A DNA stretch of 64,000 nt from Chelonoidis abingdonii (taxonomy: Eukaryota > Chordata > Testudines > Testudinidae): positions 28,687,496 to 28,751,495 of the forward strand of contig NC_133770.1 in assembly GCF_003597395.2 (NCBI RefSeq), written 5' to 3'. Shown in pieces: positions 1-11,478 of the stretch. Positions within the stretch are counted from its first letter, which is position 1; each line of letters opens with the position of its first letter. The translations under genes were made by a program, and so were the position numbers. The notes below the pieces were generated by a model. That model was given only the letters and a program-made list of their open reading frames with translations, was not told where the DNA came from and ran no database searches.

Positions 1-81
1 TCATAGTCATGGCTAACTATTTCACTGGGAATTAATTTCCATGAGTACGGTAGCAAATACCTTAAAAGGGCATTACTGCTA

Positions 82-139
82 AGGACCACATTAACCACTG
101 GGCACATTAACCATAGGACCACATTAACCACTGGGCACA
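82..139. repeat. 25-bp direct repeat, two copies
   Basis: A perfect 25-base unit occurs at 82-106 and again at 115-139, offset by 33 bases. Both copies begin AGGACCACATTAACC and end in TGGGCACA. The spacer ATTAACCAT partly repeats the unit. It looks like a local slippage duplication; no function is suggested. Confidence 0.9.
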
Positions 140-2144
140 ACAGACTGTTGCCCAAGACCCATGGATCTGGAGTCAGTTAATAATATAACTGTCATCATAC
201 GCAGCCTGGAACCCACATGTAGTAGAGAATCTGCAACAAAATGATCTGCCCCATGATAAGGAGGCTGTAAGACACACCTTTTACACCCAAAAGGAGCTGT
301 GTCCATGAGTAGCTGGGGCAGCTTCACCACTTCATGATGCTCGAGGGTAGGGAGAGGCTGTTGGTTGTTGTCATTTGGGTAGATGGGATTTAAGTGGTCA
401 CCACTGCTGTTTAGGCAGTTAGGTGTTGGGAGACCCAGACTCTTAACTGATCTTCAGGTCTGGGTGCTGCTACTGAGACTACCAGGGTGGGGAGGGCCTG
501 TCTGCAACAATTCAAGCACTGGGGAGGTGCAAGCTGTTCTTTTTCATGGTGTACACTAAGTGAAGTTAGATTAAAAACATACTATACTCTTGCTGGAAGG
601 TTGCAACATAATATTACTTTATTTCGTGGAATCCAGAATACCACCACACAAGAACCCAAAGACAGAGACTGACAAAGCAGGCTGCTCTCTAAAACAGAGA
701 CACACAACTCACCCCACCTTATTCTGTGCTGCTGACTGGGTGAATGTTGCTAGATCCAGATCACACAGTTCCCTACAGTGACCCCTGATCTGTGCAAGCA
801 GGACCAAGACATAAATCTGAAATTTAAAGTGACATCTTACAATCTGAACACAGTTTTCAAAATATCACATAAGCAAAATGGACTAAAATTCTGTTGGAAA
901 CCTTGTGACTACTTTATAGATTAAGACAGAATGTTTCCTAGAGGAAGTGGCCTGACGCTCAGGCTAAAATGTGTTATGAATGACTTCACCGGCTTAGTAG
1001 TAGAAAGTCAGATTTATGTTCCCATGACTGCATATTGATTTTTAAGAGTGATTATTTCTCTTCATTCTCCTCTGGTTGGGTTTTGATAGGGATATATTAA
1101 ATCATATCTTCCTTCAGAAAAGTATTTTAAGAGCAGCACAAATACAATTAAATAAGCATACTGCACACTAATATTAAGTTGACAACAGCAAGATGGATTT
1201 CTCTATGGCAACCAAAAGTGGTTTGATGTTGTAGGCTTCCATACTCCATCTAAATCACCTACTTTGTAAGTCAGCACAATGATATCAAGTTTATGCAGTG
1301 TAGCCAAGTCGTCAAACAGCAAATGCAAACAGATTGTCCACGACTGCAGATGAACTTTGGCCAGCCGAGTAGAATTTTCACAAAATAAAATATCTTTATA
1401 TTTCATTCAAATTTCATATCAACATCTGAGTGCCTGGTGAATATTTTCAGTATTGCCATAAACATATTTGATCTAGAAAACAGAAGTGAAATGCCCATAC
1501 TCCTGGAACTTGTTTTGTTGATTCTACCAGCACACACAAGCATATTTATTATACTGCAGTAAAATGTTTAAGTCAATGGGAGATCAGCATGCTCTCATTG
1601 ATGGTGCAATTCAATAATTATATTCAAACTCCTATTAAACATGGCCATTTCATCACATTTAAATAAAGAAATAGATTAGATACACTTCTCAGGTGTGGTA
1701 TTTTCAAAAATAGGTTCTGGTACCTGATTTTCTAAAGGCTCAGCAATTTAAGATTGATTTCAATTTATTTGAGTGACTAAATGTTGATGTAGAAGCCTAA
1801 CTGTAAGTACCATTAAAAAAAAAATAGCTAGGAAAATATATATAGTAAAAATCCTTTCATTATTTTGATTATTTTTTTAGAAAGAATGAACAGCAAAAGT
1901 ATCTAAAGTCTTTTCCCCTTGAATATTCCTCTTCCTTTTCCTACTCATCTCACACACTCACTTCTCCACTCCAGAGTAACCATATAAAAAAACACTTTAG
2001 AGATGATGGGACTTCTTTCAGGTGTTAGTTTTTACTAAAAGAGGAAGGGAGTATCCGTTTATGCAGACGCTATATATAATCTCATCCTGGGGTTCCTACT
2101 CTTCACATAATTTGACTGTTGCATCAAAATATTCTGTGAATTTC
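140..2144. other. No recognised feature
   Basis: AT-rich sequence with only short chance open frames on both strands. I see no splice-flanked coding signature, no RNA gene and no repeat family I can name. A minus-strand frame at 1203-1406 (67 codons) has no recognisable domain. Confidence 0.6.
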
Positions 2145-2347
2145 CACCTTTCATAGAACAAGGAATCTGGTGGCACCTTAAAGACTAACCTTAAAGACTA
2201 ACCAATTTATTTGGGCATAAGCTTTTGTGTATAAGCTTTTTTTTTCACCCACAAAGTCTTTAAGGTGCCACTGGACTTCTCGTTGTTTTTGTGGATACAG
2301 ACTAACATGGCTACCTCTCTGATACTTGACACCTTTCGTGGGTTTTC
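2145..2347 (+). mobile_element. Penelope-like 3' tail with inverted arm
   Basis: The segment begins with an inverted arm: the reverse complement of 2153-2203 reads like GTTAGTCTTTAAGGTGCC followed by a CC.TTGTTCTAT run. It is followed by a forward copy from about 2253 (AAGTCTTTAAGGTGCCAC) that runs to a terminus reading CAGACTAACATGGCTACC then CTCTGATACTT. The 8-base word CACCTTTC lies directly before the inverted arm (2145-2152) and directly after the terminus (2340-2347), a plausible target-site duplication. Within the arm a 13-base unit (CCTTAAAGACTAA) is tandemly duplicated. The same tail lies downstream of the GIY-YIG relic at 15250-15961, so I assign it to a Penelope-like retroelement. 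The 5' inversion resembles twin priming. The structure is seen directly; the family name is inferred. Confidence 0.65.
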
Positions 2348-2828
2348 CTGTTTTCACTGCCAACTAGATCTTCCTTCCCTGGTCTTTTCGGGGTCAGTCA
2401 GCCACTGAGTAAGATTCTCTTTACTCCAGTCCCATGCAGACTTGAGAGAAAAGGGATTGCTAGTCATCTCTCACTGGATACCTATAGAAAGGAGACCAAA
2501 ATAGTCTTTATTTCCTGTCCCAAAGCTGGGTGATGAGGATAAGCTAGGCAGCATTTTACTCACAGGCCTTCAGAAAGATGGGGAAAAGCCACTGAGGCCG
2601 AAAGATGGCAAATTGAAGGCAGGAAGAGGAGTTTATCTAGAGGTTTCTTTTCTCACCTGTGCTACTGAGGCCTGAGCAAGAATATACTAGGAGGAGAAAG
2701 GATCTTCTTAGCCTTTATCACATATGGTTAGGAGGAGGGAGAACGCATGGCTTGCCAGGCAAAGCTAAGAGCATATTATCAGCTTTCTTCTAGATCTGTC
2801 TGACCTAGAGCTGATAACAGAAGCAAGT
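2348..2828. other. No recognised feature
   Basis: Mixed sequence without a gene or nameable repeat. Several AGGAGG-like purine runs are present but without any reading frame to support. Confidence 0.55.
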
Positions 2829-3012
2829 ACATAAGAATATAAGAACAGCCATATTGAGTCAGACCAAAGGTCCATCTTGCCCAGTATCCTGTGTTCCAAC
2901 AGGGTCCAATGCCAGGTGCCCCAGAGGGAATGAGTAGAACAGGTAATCATCAAGTGATCCATCCCATGTCACCCATTCCCAGCTTCTGGCAAACAGAGGC
3001 TAGGGACACTAG
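2829..3012 (-). mobile_element. CR1 LINE 3' end fragment
   Basis: Read on the minus strand, the fragment ends in GGATACTGGGCAAGATGGAC, then a TTTGGTCTGAC motif and a TTCTTATATTCTTATG end. This is the hallmark 3' terminus of a widespread reptile CR1 subfamily. Plus-strand hallmarks are CAGACCAAAGGTCCATCTTG and CCCAGCTTCTGGCAAACAG. About 180 bases remain, so the copy is heavily 5'-truncated, as is usual for CR1. It carries no coding sequence. Confidence 0.8.
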
Positions 3013-4216
3013 GGTCCAAGTACTCAAATGTTGGCAAGAAACATTTGTCTGTATTTGGCTGGCTCAATATAAATAAAATGTGGACCATACAGAAAAATAA
3101 TTCTTTAGTTTACCTGTCCCTACAATTTCTGCTATAGTAGTCCCACAACACTAATATATAATGTTGGCCTGGATTCTGCTCTGCTACGCTGGTGTAAATC
3201 TGGAGTAATTGAATTTTCTCAAGACTTATACCATTGTAATCAAAAAAAAAAATGTGACCTCCCAGATCTGTAAACTGACCCAATGCATTTTACAGCTCTT
3301 AATAACACTGCTATTGTGCACATAACGGTATTATTACTGCATCATGTAGCAAGCTTTATGAGCCTCTTACACAATGTTTGCACAACATTTTATTCCCCTA
3401 TTTAATTCTCTAATTTCCCCAAATGGTTAATATATCTCCATCACTGCTATGAAAAAAAAGCTGTTTTAGTCTTCTCACCATTTCCCATCTAAACTATTTC
3501 AAAAGAGTTTTGATGGACATGTGAGATGCCTGGAGGTCAGGGTTCCAACTTCATAGTTTGTTTTGAGTCTTTATTTTTCACTCACATATTCCAGTGACCT
3601 TTTTCTTAGGGGCAGTTTTCCAATAAAATGCAATCAGTATTGGAATGGAGTAGGATAAATGAGTCTAGCTGCAGCCAGCAGGCTGAGACAAGTTGTGTAT
3701 TGTGGGCATGCTTGTCTGAGGAACTGAAATATTCAGTGTTAATAAAGTTACACATTAGGAATGAATGATGGTTGTCACTTTAGTACATCCTTGTTAATGC
3801 AATACAATTCTAGGAAATTACCTGTCCAAAAAATTATGTTAGCTGTATGTTGATTGATCAAGTCTAAGATTGTATTCAAAGTCTAGAGGAAAATGATCTT
3901 TTCAATGACATAGTCTTAGTCCTGCAATCTAAAGATCAAGCCCAAACATTCTTTCAGATGCTTAAAAACCTCATTATATTCTTGGGTCTCAGGAAGACTG
4001 TGCAAAAGGGAATGTACAACACTGACCACTGCAATGGCACGATGAAATTCCTGAAACTGCCATGACTTTGGAGGAAGGAAATGGTTCTTATCCTAGGAAA
4101 GATACTCAAGAACTCAGATTGAAATCCTGGCTCCAATGATGTCAAAATTCCCAAGACATTTGAATAGCTTTCTCAGGGTAACGGTCATCTCCTTCCTCTC
4201 TTATACATAGTCCTTC
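3013..4216. other. Mostly unique DNA with one hairpin-repeat remnant
   Basis: Around 3170-3245 the sequence GGATTCTGCTCTG..CTGGTGTAAATCTGGAGTAA resembles one arm of the amniote hairpin repeat seen more completely at 27095-27172. The rest is AT-rich, with no gene and no other repeat I can name. Confidence 0.5.
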
Positions 4217-5093
4217 TGTCATAAACAGATAAGAAAAGTTAATGGCACAGAAGTCCTTTATATCTCTTTGACTATCAAGCGTAGCAGGGGGTTCAGTAGG
4301 CCGGCTGCACCTGCGGAACCTCGTGGGACAGGAACTTAAATATGAGGAGGAAGTTCTGTGTGTGCTGTTAGTTTTGGTTGTTGTCTCTGGGGTCAGGGGA
4401 CCAGAACGTGCAACAGGTTCTCTCCCAATCTCTTGATAACCTAAGGTTTTATTTCATAGTAAGTACTAGTAGCTGGCGAGTAGGACTATGTTTGTGTCTT
4501 ATTTGCAAATGTGATTTGCTGAAAGGAGTAATGGTATTTGCCTGAAAAATGTTATTTGTACTGTATACTTGGCTGGAGGGTACCAGGTCCTCAGCTGGAA
4601 GACCTGTTATCCATTTAAATTACAAATAATTTTTCTCTATTAATTAATAAATTTCTTGTTAGAACTATTGTTTTTGTCTGGTGAGGAAGCAGGACTGGTT
4701 CTGGACGTCACAGGATTGGTGGGGAGAGAAGAAAAGGGAAAGAGGCTATTCTCTCTGGTAGAATATTGTCTCTCCTCCGGAGAGTCGGGAGGGAGAGAAA
4801 GGCGGCGGGAAGGTGCATTTCTTGCTGTGTTAAATCAAGGGTTGAACTCACAGTGATCCGGGGTAATCCAGGAAGGGACGCCTGGAGAGGTAACGAGGTG
4901 AAGGGTTTACTTCCTGGTGTTTACAAGGGTCGGCTCTTGGGGTCCCAAGGCAAGTTGGGCAGAGTATACAGAACTGAATTCCTGGTTGGTGGCAGCACTA
5001 CAGGTTCTAAGCTGGTAATTAGCTTAGAGGAATTCATGCTGGTACCCCATCTTTTGGACGCTAAGGTTCAGAGTGGGGAATTGTACCATGACA
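4217..5093 (+). mobile_element. Probable solo LTR of an endogenous retrovirus-like element
   Basis: An 877-bp block is bounded by TGTCA at 4217-4221 and TGACA at 5089-5093, the short inverted ends expected of an LTR. A polyadenylation signal AATAAA lies at 4646-4651, followed by a purine-rich region. The 3' part (GGTGGCAGCACTACAGG..., CTAAGGTTCAGAGTGGGG) matches an LTR type I recall from turtle genomes. No gag, pol or env frame lies beside it, so it appears to be a solo LTR left by recombination. The flanking bases CCTTC and TCTTT do not form an exact duplication, so the ends or age leave some doubt. Frames of 66 and 114 codons inside it are chance frames, not viral genes. Confidence 0.6.
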
Positions 5094-6109
5094 TCTTTAG
5101 AGAAGCATGAGTATAATCTGGGCTTTCTGAGACTGTGGAAGTCCACTGATGTCAATGGGTGTTTCGTCATTGATATCCTGGGGAGCAAGTCAGTGTTCCA
5201 GTGGCCAGCACAGTTCCAATAGCTGAGCAACTCACAAGGCTCAGGAAATTCCAATCTCCAGAGATACCCAGGATAAGTATGTTCAAGCTGTCTGTAGTTC
5301 TGCAACAATGACTCTAGCATGGAAGTGGAAACATGATGATTTCCCCCTACAGCATGGCTAACATGGGAGGAGCACTTTCTCTGGTATTGTATGCTGTGTG
5401 ATTATTTGCCTGCATAGATGCAGTGACTGTCATGCCTGAAAGTGACATATCATGTTGTCTTCATGCTGGCTTCAGTCCAGCCCTTGAGCAAGACAGGAGG
5501 AAGATGTATGCAAAAAGATGGTAGTCAGATTGCTTCCCTGTGACTGCTTCCTAAACATACATATGTTAAACACATTTATGAGAGCAGCCATCAGCAGCAA
5601 GTGCAAGGGCCCTCTCTCCGTCCTCATGAGGGAGTGTTGTTGCTTACATAGGAGTGAAAAGCTGGATGATGGCCCAGAAATCTGGAAAGCATATTATGTA
5701 GGATTCCCCATAGAGGAGCACTTTGCTGCCAGCATATCTTGCTCTGGGGTTTCAACACGCCATTAATCTGGATCCTGGCAGCCACCACTCCCCAGCTCAC
5801 CTCATCTCATGCAGTGAACAGACACAGTGCAACTATTTGTCTCAGATTGCAACATGGCCACGACAAAAGAGAAGATGGGCAGAAACAATTACTTGCCTAG
5901 AGAACCTATATCTCGATCACGCAGTCTGACTGGGTTCTCATAGTCCATTGTAGCATCATGGCCAGCTGAGGGAAGGGCAAGTTGCCTTGGTCAGATCACA
6001 GTTTTCTGTCTTAGAATGTGATTTGGTACTGGTATCTCTCGATAGCACATGCTCTGAACCAGAAAGAGGAAGGGAGACTCAACCTGAGCTTCAAAAAGCA
6101 ATAACAGCA
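5094..6109. other. No recognised feature
   Basis: No gene, repeat or RNA could be supported. Short open frames on both strands (82 and 98 codons at most) have no domain resemblance. Confidence 0.55.
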
Positions 6110-6205
6110 TGTTGCACTTACTGAGAGTTGCACCTTTTTCATTGAGGATCACAAGATGCTTTATAAACATTAGCTAATTAAACCTTATGTCACTGTTGGC
6201 TATTA
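6110..6205 (+). repeat. MIR-like / ancient SINE fragment
   Basis: The run TTGCACTTACTGAGAGTTGC, then GAGGATCACAAGATGCTTTA and TAAACATTAGCTAATTAA follows the 'GAGGATC.CAAAGCGCTTTACAAACATTAATTAA' pattern. The same pattern recurs at 20816-20900 and 53640-53740. It is old and diverged. Family assignment is by pattern memory only. Confidence 0.5.
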
Positions 6206-8489
6206 TTGAACTGCCTGAGCCAGCAAGGGCCACCAGATTCCATGAGGCAGTCATCCCGATGAAGAACAGATTGTATTTGAACCAGCATTTTTTCTCCAAG
6301 GTCCTGCTAAGGGATGGCAATATTGTGCTGTGGGCTATAACACATGTCAGATGGGAGAAGGCGGCTAGACTGAATCAGCACATTCCCCAACTGCCCTAGC
6401 CACACTGTCTGGCCAGTGTCACTCATTCTTCAGAAGTTCTGGTGAGTGGAGATCCTCTAGTGAAATAGGATTCCTCATGTCACTACAGTCACCTGCTAGG
6501 TCAACTTCCCATCCTCAGGGGTCTTATGCTCCAAGGTAATTCTAATAGACAGTCTTATAACCCAGAGCTGAATCTAGCCCTAAGAGTTGGTGGAGGAACC
6601 TTGACTCCCAGACCCATTCCTCTCCCCAATAGACCACATTCTTTCCTTTAGTTAACACTTACTAATCCTGACTGCATCTGGGTAGCCTGAAGCCTCTTGC
6701 AATATATTCACTAGACAGGAGGATATTCAATTGCTATATTTTCTAAAGCTTATAACTATTGCAGAGATCTGTTTGTTGCATTTAGTTAGCAGCAGGTAGT
6801 TTAATATTACCTGAGATGAAATTTCATATGGCTAAGGCATTGGAAGCAAGTCGCTACTCCTGATCTATTCTTGCAATAAATATGATTTTTTTTCAACTTG
6901 TACTGCATATAGATTTCAAGAATTATACAGCAATTTGAGTATATTTTAAAGCTTGGAAGTGTTTGTGCCATGGAGATTTGAAGCTGGCAAATATGTTGGA
7001 GCAACTGAAACGCCTAAAAATGTTAATGTCAAGAAATGGTTCGTTTGTTGGGAGGTACCATTTCTTTACAAATAAAACCAAAACACTTTATAGCTTTGGA
7101 CCCGGCCAACAATTTCAAACTTCAAAGTCCACCCTTGTAGAACTGAAAGGTGAAACTTGAGGTAATGAGTATTGAGTGGCTTTGGATTGGTGATCTAACT
7201 CAAAACTTGAAAGTGTTGTGAAACAGCCTGAAACAAAATAAAGGGATTTTTCATAAACTAAACATTTATGTGCCATATCTTCAACTGGTGTAAACGGATG
7301 TAAACTGCAGTCAGTGGAGCTACATAGATTAATTCCAGCTGTGCCTCTGGTCCTGTGGTTTTATTTTTTCAAAGAGAAAATGGTGGAAGTGAACTGTGAA
7401 TTCAACTTCCTAACAAATGACTGGCTGAGTGTGTGTGAAGGGCTGTCTCATCTTCATCATGCATTAAACACTACTAATTTTAAATCAGAAAGTATCTAGA
7501 TTAGACAGGTCCCTACAAGCACATTTCAAAATAATAATAATTAAAAATAAAGCTATGTTCTCCTAACACATAATATAAATAAGAATTATTACTCCCCAAC
7601 ATTGCAATTGTCAACCAAGACAAAAAGTAACCAAGTGATTTGCCCAAGATCACAGAGGAAATCGGTACCCAACCTCATTTCCTTGCCTATGCAATAGACT
7701 GCAAACAGTAAGACCATCAAAATAAATTTGATTTTGGGTTGATTTCATTGTCTTTTTTTTAGCTTGGATTAAAAAAAAGGAATCAACCAAAATATGGGGG
7801 AGTGCTGGACCTGGATTGCATAGCTGTTGGTTTGTTTAGATATCTGATTTGTCCATATCACACTGTGTAGATATGTGAGGAAAAACAGGATTCTCTTTCT
7901 GTACTTTTTTAATAAAAGTTCAGATTACTTTGACCATTTTACTGCTGTCACCCAATTTGTGAATAACAAAGAATTTTTTTTTTGAAAAATTCTGGTGGGT
8001 GATAGGAAGAGGAGAGGAAAAATAAGGTAGTTTATTAAGTAAAAACTGAATCCAATTTGTGTATTTGCATTTGGAACATGATTGAATTGTACATTTTTTC
8101 CCTAATTGATAGGTTTCATACATTAGGTGCAGGTGTTTACCTTGTCAAATTACCTGTTAGTTGATATAGTTGGTTCCATTCTTTGGGAAATTCAGAGGGT
8201 ACAAAGAGGTCTTGAGAAGGAGAAAGGTCAGATGATTCTTATGAGCTCTGGCTGTGCTGGGGTCTTGATTTTTAAATCATTCTTTAGATTTGTCAGATCT
8301 AATATTGAATTAGAAATGAGAAATTTATAGGAGAACTAAATAACATTGATGGGGATTTTTCTGTGAAAATGAATGTGAGCATCTCACCATTTTTTCTTAC
8401 ATTCAAGACAATTTATTTACGTGATGAAATATGGGGGAATTGCAATGTCTCTTTTAGGTTAAATTTCAACTAGGAGGAATTTTATGGTT
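6206..8489. other. Mostly unique AT-rich DNA
   Basis: No gene is seen. At about 7625-7665 the words AAGTGATTTGCCCAAGATCA and CACAGAGGAA match the MIR core 'AAGTGACTTGCCCAAGGTCACAC', so a short MIR core remnant is likely. Homopolymer A/T runs occur at 7752 and 7974. Confidence 0.45.
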
Positions 8490-8654
8490 TAAAGTCCTAG
8501 TGAGAGGGCTTTAAACTAGGTTCACCAGGGGAAAGAGACCAAAGCCCTGAGGTAAGTGGGGAAGTGGGATGTCAGGAGGAAGCACAAGCAGGAGAGTGCA
8601 AAAGAGGAGGACTCCTGCCTCATACTGAGAAAGTAGGACTATCAGTGAGTTATC

Positions 8655-9493
8655 TTAAGTGACTATACACAAATGCAAGAGCCTGGGAAACAAGCAAGGA
8701 GAACTGGAAGTCCTGGCACAGTCAAGGAATTATGATGTGATTGGAATATCAGAGACCTGGGGGGGATAAATCACATGACTGGAGTACTGTCATGGATGGA
8801 TGTAAACTGTTCAGGAAGGACAGTTAGGGCAGAAAAGGTGGGGGAGTTGCACTGTATGTAAGAGAACAGTATGATTACTCAGAGCTCCAGTATGAAACTG
8901 CAGAAAAACCTGATAGTCTGTGGATTAAGTTTAGAAGTGTGAGCAACAAGGGTGATGTCATAGTGGGAGCCTGCTGTAAACCACCAGACCAGGGGGATGA
9001 GGTGGATAAGGCTTTCTTTTGGCAACTAACAAAAGTTACTGGATCACAGGCCCTGGTTATCATGGGAGACTTCAATCACCCCGATATCTGCTGGGAGAGC
9101 AATGCAGGAGTGCACAGACAATCCAGGAAGTTTTTGGAAAGTGTAGGGGACAATTTCCTGGTGCAAGTGCTGGACAAACCATCTAGAGACAGAGCTCATC
9201 TTAACCTGCTGATCACAAACAGGGAAGAATTAGTAGGGAAAGCAAAAATGGATAGGAACCTGGGAGGCAGTGATCATGAGATGGTCGAGTTCAGGGTCCT
9301 GACACAAGGAAGAAAGGAGAGCAGCAAGATATGGACCCTGGACTTCAGAAAAGCAGACTTTGACTCCCTCAGGGAACTGATGGGCAAGATCTGCTGGGAG
9401 AATAACATGAGGGGAAAAGGAGTCCAGAAGAGCTGGCTGTATTTTAAAGAATCCTTACTGAGGTTGCAGGAAAAAAAACATCCTGATCTGTAG
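8655..9493 (+). pseudogene. CR1 ORF2 endonuclease domain, degenerate
   Basis: This encodes the apurinic-like (EEP family) endonuclease that nicks target DNA for CR1 insertion. The stretch before 8760 reads NKQGELEVLAQS then DVIGISETW, giving the catalytic Glu motif. An extra G in the G-run at 8759-8765 shifts the frame, and a TAG stop near 8827 follows. From 8939 an uninterrupted 184-codon frame continues, with GDFNHPD at residues 43-49 (metal-binding Asp and the conserved Asn) and SDHEMVEF at 111-118 (catalytic Asp-His pair). The spacing of these motifs is normal for the family. The Met at 8939 is an internal residue, not a true start. The frame is lost after 9493. The copy is a fossil: the domain identity is clear and activity is excluded. 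Confidence 0.88.
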
Positions 9494-9984
9494 AAAGAAT
9501 AGTAAATATGGCAGGCGACCAGCTTGGCTTAACAGTGAAATCCTTGCTGATCTTAAACACAAAAAGAGAAGCTTATAGCTCAGACATGCAGGAGTGAAAT
9601 CAGGAAGGCCAAATACAACTTGGAAGTTGCAGCTAGCAAGACATTGAATAACAGAGAAGCATTTCTTTCAGGTATGTTAACAACAAAAGATGATCAACGG
9701 AAAGTGTGGGCCCCCTTACTGAATGAGGGAAGCAATCAGTGAGCAGAGATGTTGGAGAAAAAGCCTAATGTACTCAATGCTTTTTTTGCCTCTGTCTTCA
9801 ACGAACAAGGTCAGCTCCCGCAGACTGCTGCCTGGGCAGTACAGTAAGTGGGGAGGAAGTGACCAGCCCTCTGTGGAGAAAGAAGTGGTTCAGGACATGA
9901 GAAGCTGAATGAGCACATCCAGCATGAGGCCAGATGCGCTGCCATCTGAGGATGCTAAGGGAGTTAGCGTATTGATTGGCAGAG

Positions 9985-10640
9985 CCATTGGCCCTTATCT
10001 TTGAAATTTCATGGCAAATCGGGGGAGGTCCCAGATGACTGGAAAAGGCTAAGTGTGCCCATTCTGAAAAAGGGAAGAAGGAGGATCCGGTGGAACTACA
10101 GACATCAGACCAACCTCAGTCCCTGTAAAAATCATGAAGCAAGTCTTCAAAGAATCAATTCTGAAGCACTAGAGGAGAGGAAAGTGATCAGAGAACAGTC
10201 AGCATGGATACACAACACAAGTCATGTCTGATAACCTAATTGCTTCTAGATGATATAACTGCTTCTGTGGATTGAGGGGAATGCAGTGGAACGGGTTATC
10301 CTTGACTTTAAGCAAGTTTTGATACGGTCTCCAACATAATTCTTGCCAGTCAAGTTAAAAGAAGTATGGGCTGGATGAAGTGGACTATAAGGAGATAGAA
10401 AGCTGACTAGATCCGTCGGGACCCTAAAGCAAAAGGGGTTAAAAGTGGATCAATAAGGATCCATGTCAGTTGGCAGCCAGTATCAAGTGGGAATGCCCCA
10501 AAGGTGGTCAAGGGCCTGGTTTTGGTCTAGTATCTTTCATTAAATGATTTGGAGGATGGCATGGACTGCAACCTCAGCAATTTGCAGATGACACTAAAAC
10601 TGGGAGGAATGGTAGAATACACTGGAGGTAGGGATAGGAA
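9985..10640 (+). pseudogene. CR1 ORF2 reverse transcriptase domain, degenerate
   Basis: Pieces of the CR1 polymerase are readable only by switching frame. DDWKRLSVPILKKGRR, from about 10036, corresponds to the RT entry motif 'W....V.PIFKKG'. This is followed by a decayed 'NYRPVSLTSV.GKI' block near 10095-10135. The motif A region reads LDFKQV at 10301-10318, where the family has LDFSKAFD. A GAATGCCCCAAAGG...GGGCCTGG stretch near 10490-10520 matches the 'GVPQGSVLGP' motif B. FADDTKTG begins at 10581, the catalytic FADD box. Multiple small deletions are evident. It belongs to the same insertion as the endonuclease relic. Confidence 0.8.
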
Positions 10641-11478
10641 CAGAGGGACCTAGACGGTATGAGGATTGGGCCAAAAGTAATCTGATGAGGTTCACAAGGA
10701 CAAGTGGCAGAGTTCTGCACTTAGGATGGAAGAATCCCATGTATGTCACAACTAGGGACTGAATGGGCTAGGCAGAGTTCTGCAGAAAAGGACCTAGGAG
10801 TTAAGTGGATTAAGAGCAGGATATGGGTCAACAGTGTGCCCTTGGTTGCCAAACAAGGCTATACGACATTTTGGCTAAATAAGGTAAGGGGCATGTGCCA
10901 GCAGAGAGAGACGTGATCATTCCCCTCTCTCGGCAAATGGTGAGGCCTATCTGGAGTACTGTGTCCAGTTTTGGTCTCCCACACTACAAGAAGGATTGGA
11001 AAAATTGAAAAGAGTCCAACAGGGGCAGACAAAAATGATTAGGGCTGGAGAACATGACGTATGAGGAGAGGGATTTATGAGACTGTTACGACTTATGAGA
11101 GAACTGGGTTGTTAGTCTGGAGAAGAGAAGAATGAGGGAGATTCAATAAAGCTGCCTTCAACTATCCTGAGAAGGGGGTTCAAAGAGGAGGGATCTAGAC
11201 TGTCTCGATGGTCACAGATGGACAGAACAGAAGGAGTAATGGTCTCAAGTTTGCGCAGTGGGAGAAGGGTTTAGGTGGATATTACGAAAAACTTTTCACT
11301 AGGAGGTGATGAAGCACTGGAATGGGAGGTGGTGGAATCTCCTTCCTTAGAAGTTTTTAAGGTCAGGCTTGATGAAACCCTGGCTGGGATGATTTAGTTG
11401 GGAATTGGTCCTGCTTTGAATAGGTGGTTGGACTAGATGACCTCCTGAGGTCCCTTCCAACCCTGATATTCTATGATC

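Larger units (their letters stand above)
8490..11478 (+). mobile_element. CR1 LINE, 5'-truncated, about 3 kb, inactive
   Basis: A long sense-strand CR1 copy. In order it holds an endonuclease region (about 8655-9493), a reverse-transcriptase region (about 9985-10640), and a 3' tail ending in TTGGACTAGATGACCTCC, TGAGGTCCCTTCCAACCC and TGATATTCTATGATC, which is the classic CR1 end with its TTCTATGAT repeat. The first ORF is absent, so the copy is 5'-truncated; the exact 5' edge is uncertain by tens of bases. Frameshifts and stops, for example near 8761 and 8830, break the ORF into fragments, so it cannot be active. CR1 elements retrotranspose by target-primed reverse transcription. Confidence 0.9.

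Noticed and set aside
1203..1406. 67-codon minus-strand frame as a possible gene fragment
   Set aside because: No recognisable motif and typical length for chance frames.
4766..5110. 114-codon frame in the LTR-like block
   Set aside because: It lies inside an LTR, runs past its end into the flank, and shows no retroviral protein motif.
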